64,000 bases of DNA from Bacteroidales bacterium (lineage in GTDB: Bacteria; Bacteroidota; Bacteroidia; Bacteroidales; UBA932), in contig JAFSBV010000019.1 of assembly GCA_017437125.1 (NCBI GenBank), forward strand, positions 62,001 to 126,000. The letters are read 5' to 3'. Within the stretch, counting starts at the first letter, position 1; each line of letters begins with the position of its first letter. Shown here piece after piece: positions 62,220 to 64,000 of the stretch. Below the pieces are notes generated by a model. The model made no database searches. It was not told the origin of the DNA and was given only the letters and a program-made list of their open reading frames with translations. The position numbers and the translations under genes were made by a program.

Positions 62220-62265
62220 AACGATATCTTTGTATCATAACGGACGATGCCATAACACATAAGAT

Positions 62266-63429
62266 ATGGAAAACACGGAAAGATATACGGACAAGCTTGC
62301 CAAGTACATATTGCTGGCAGCCGGCACAGCCATCATTGCCGCATTATGCTGGTACTTCAGAAGCGTGATAGGATATATACTGGTGGCTGTTGTAGTCTCG
62401 CTTGTAGCGAAACCGCTTGTGGGACTCATGCAGAAGATAAGGATCAAGGGAAAGAAGGCTCCTGACTGGATCCTGGCAGCTCTCGCTCTGATTCTCGTCA
62501 TAGGTTTGATGCTATCGGTAATAGTCATCATCATCCCTATCATCAGCAGCATAGTGAAAGGAATATCGCTCGCGAATGTCGAGAACACCGTAAGAGGCAT
62601 ATCCGTACCACTCGCAGAATTCAACGAATTCCTGCGCAGCAGCTTTCCAAGCCTCGGATCCGGATTCAGGATCGAGGTAGTGCTGTTCCAGGAGCTCCAG
62701 AAGATGTTCAATCCTGAGGCATTCTCGTCAATCATAGGATCGGCTGCATCATTCCTGACCAGCTTCGGTGTAGGAATGTTCTCCGTGGTATTCATAGGTT
62801 TCTTCTTCATCAAGGATGACGGGCTCTTCACCAAGATCATATGCGCCCTTGTGCCGGACAAGCATGAGAAGACTACCGAGAAGGCCATATCCGACATCGG
62901 CTATCTCCTGTCAAGATATTTCATCGGAGTGCTTCTGGAAATCGCCGGAGTAGCTCTTGTCAATTTCATCGGACTCACTTTTGTAGCAAGGCTCGGATTC
63001 AACGTATCTCTCGGTATCGCCTTCATGACAGGCATATTCAATGTGATACCTTATGTAGGTCCTCTTCTCGGCGGAGCACTGGGAACGATACTGGGACTGA
63101 TACTGAAGTACAGCAGCGCGACACCTATCGGCATGGACGTCAATTTCTGGCTGTTTACAGGCATTCTCATAGCGATCTTCTGCTTCGCGCAGCTCATAGA
63201 CAATTTCCTTTACCAGCCGGTGATATATTCAACCAGCATCAAGGCCAAGCCGCTCGAGATATTCATCGTGCTCCTCATTGTCGGACATATCGGAGGCCCT
63301 CTCGCCATGATCATCGCAATACCTTGCTACACCGTAGTAAGAGTGATAGCATTCCGGTTCTTCGGACATATCAAGGCGATCAGAAGACTTATTCCGTCAG
63401 AAAAACTGATAACAAACGAAGAAGATTAA
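62266..63429 (+). CDS. AI-2E family transporter
   Basis: 387-residue membrane protein with about eight segments in the family pattern: two near residues 15-55, one at 60-95, a soluble region (about 100-170), then VGMFSVVFIGFFFIKDD, the DKHEKTTEKAISDIGYLLSRYF helix, FIGLTFVARLGFNVSLGIAFMTGIFNVIPYVGPLLGG and FCFAQLIDNFLYQPVIYSTSIKAKPLEIFIVLLIVGHIGGPLAM (in parts). The family is named after AI-2 export by TqsA, but members also act as sodium/proton antiporters; substrate not assigned. 46 bases after the HAD gene. Confidence 0.92.
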   Translation: MENTERYTDKLAKYILLAAGTAIIAALCWYFRSVIGYILVAVVVSLVAKPLVGLMQKIRIKGKKAPDWILAALALILVIGLMLSVIVIIIPIISSIVKGISLANVENTVRGISVPLAEFNEFLRSSFPSLGSGFRIEVVLFQELQKMFNPEAFSSIIGSAASFLTSFGVGMFSVVFIGFFFIKDDGLFTKIICALVPDKHEKTTEKAISDIGYLLSRYFIGVLLEIAGVALVNFIGLTFVARLGFNVSLGIAFMTGIFNVIPYVGPLLGGALGTILGLILKYSSATPIGMDVNFWLFTGILIAIFCFAQLIDNFLYQPVIYSTSIKAKPLEIFIVLLIVGHIGGPLAMIIAIPCYTVVRVIAFRFFGHIKAIRRLIPSEKLITNEED

Positions 63430-63432
63430 GAT

Positions 63433-64000
63433 ATGAAGAGATTCATCACATTGCTGAGTGCATCGCTTATCATCGGCATAGCGGCATCAGCGCAGAACAC
63501 AATCACACCAGACGGTACATACATGTATGTACAGAGAGACACATGCGACCTGTTCATGGATGTCTATGATCCGGCAGCAGGAAGCCGGACATCGCTGGAC
63601 GGCATTGAAAAGCCGACGATAATATTCATGTTCGGAGGCGGATTCATCCGAGGCACCAGAGATGACGAGAGCTACAACGGATGGTTCAGGACAATGACTG
63701 AAAACGGCTACAGGGTCATATCTATCGACTACCGGCTGGGCCTCAAGGGATCGAACAAGGTCGGTGTCGCCCAGGTAAATGTCCTTGACAAGGCCATACA
63801 TATGGCTGTAGAAGATCTCTTCAGCGCGACTGACTTCATTATTGAAAATGCGGAGCAGCTTGGAGTCGATCCTGAGAACATAGTCATAAGCGGATCATCA
63901 GCAGGAGCGATAACTGTAATGCAGGCGGAATATGAGATTGCCAACAGGACTTCATGGGCATCAGCACTTCCTGCCGGATTCAACTATGCCGGAGTCATGT
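63433..64000 (+). CDS. Secreted alpha/beta hydrolase (cut by the window edge)
   Basis: N-terminal 189 residues of an esterase/peptidase-like enzyme. Signal peptide (FITLLSASLIIGIAASAQ), then KPTIIFMFGGGFIRGT (HGGG-type oxyanion hole with Phe first), ISIDYRLG, and nucleophile elbow ISGSSAGAITVMQAE with the Ser in GSSAG. This is the HSL/carboxylesterase branch. It starts three bases after the AI-2E-family gene and is probably cotranscribed. Asp and His of the triad lie beyond the window. Confidence 0.88.
   Translation, partial: MKRFITLLSASLIIGIAASAQNTITPDGTYMYVQRDTCDLFMDVYDPAAGSRTSLDGIEKPTIIFMFGGGFIRGTRDDESYNGWFRTMTENGYRVISIDYRLGLKGSNKVGVAQVNVLDKAIHMAVEDLFSATDFIIENAEQLGVDPENIVISGSSAGAITVMQAEYEIANRTSWASALPAGFNYAGVM

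Noticed and set aside
1-64000. tRNA, rRNA, integrase, transposase or prophage
   Set aside because: No such sequence recognised in any gap; the phage-like gene at 20506 stands alone.

Overview
The window looks like a chromosomal segment of an anaerobic Bacteroidales bacterium. Supporting signs are promoters of the Bacteroidetes type (TTTG, about 19-21 bases, TAnnTTTG), A-rich leaders without clear Shine-Dalgarno sequences, a DUF4290 protein, an AddAB-type nuclease pair, TonB-dependent transport, a reverse rubrerythrin and a Bacteroidetes-type PurF paralog. No rRNA, tRNA, CRISPR array, integrase or transposase is visible. Genus cannot be fixed from the sequence alone.

Layout. 1-8.5 kb (minus): addB-like, addA-like, DUF4290, ftsK (N-terminal part only), a recombination and chromosome-segregation block. 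8.6-9.4 kb (plus): a stand-alone mini-rubredoxin and reverse rubrerythrin, an oxygen/peroxide defence pair closed by a very strong bidirectional terminator. 9.5-15.4 kb (minus): MORN-GH25 lysozyme, dynamin-like GTPase, DUF697-like membrane protein, mannose-6-phosphate isomerase with a His/Cys-rich insert, Hsp15-like protein. 15.6-17.7 kb (minus): pgi and a three-gene YtxH/holin-like envelope operon. 17.8-22.2 kb: secreted glycerophosphodiesterase, umuC and umuD, and divergently a phage-type nuclease/GNAT-like gene coupled to mtgA. 22.2-28 kb (plus): purC, secreted sialate O-acetylesterase, two SDR enzymes, a DJ-1/PfpI protein, a double VOC protein. 28-30.8 kb (minus): cobalamin riboswitch, BtuB-like receptor, N-terminally short BtuC-like permease. 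30.8-37.3 kb: alr and a tyrosine phosphatase, a zinc peptidase, a guanine-deaminase-like enzyme, a PurF paralog with an apparently dead glutaminase site, and a membrane M28 peptidase. 37.4-42 kb: hexuronate catabolism (uxaA, uxaB, divergent uxaC) around a LacI-type palindrome. 42-52.8 kb (minus): secreted hydrolase, ettA, membrane AraC regulator, two YitT proteins, leuS, a pseudo-M28/TonB-C fusion, a SPOR lipoprotein. 52.9-64 kb: capA-like, phoH, TPR protein, gyrA, an M-domain-less Clp ATPase, a 40-residue ORF, a HAD phosphatase, an AI-2E-family transporter, and the start of a secreted alpha/beta hydrolase.

Most of the window is housekeeping. The most unusual points are: (i) a palindrome GTGCC-N7-GGCAC placed exactly 10 bases upstream of the -7 box of both the addB promoter and the promoter of the 40-residue ORF; (ii) a phage-type endonuclease/GNAT-like gene divergent from umuDC, whose tail is built from a dispersed intergenic repeat; (iii) an M28 peptidase that has lost most metal ligands and is fused to a TonB C-terminal domain; (iv) a coupled dynamin-GTPase/DUF697 pair; (v) a PurF paralog with Ser in place of the nucleophilic Cys; (vi) a His/Cys-rich insert in the zinc enzyme ManA; (vii) a riboswitch-controlled BtuC-like permease lacking its first membrane segment.
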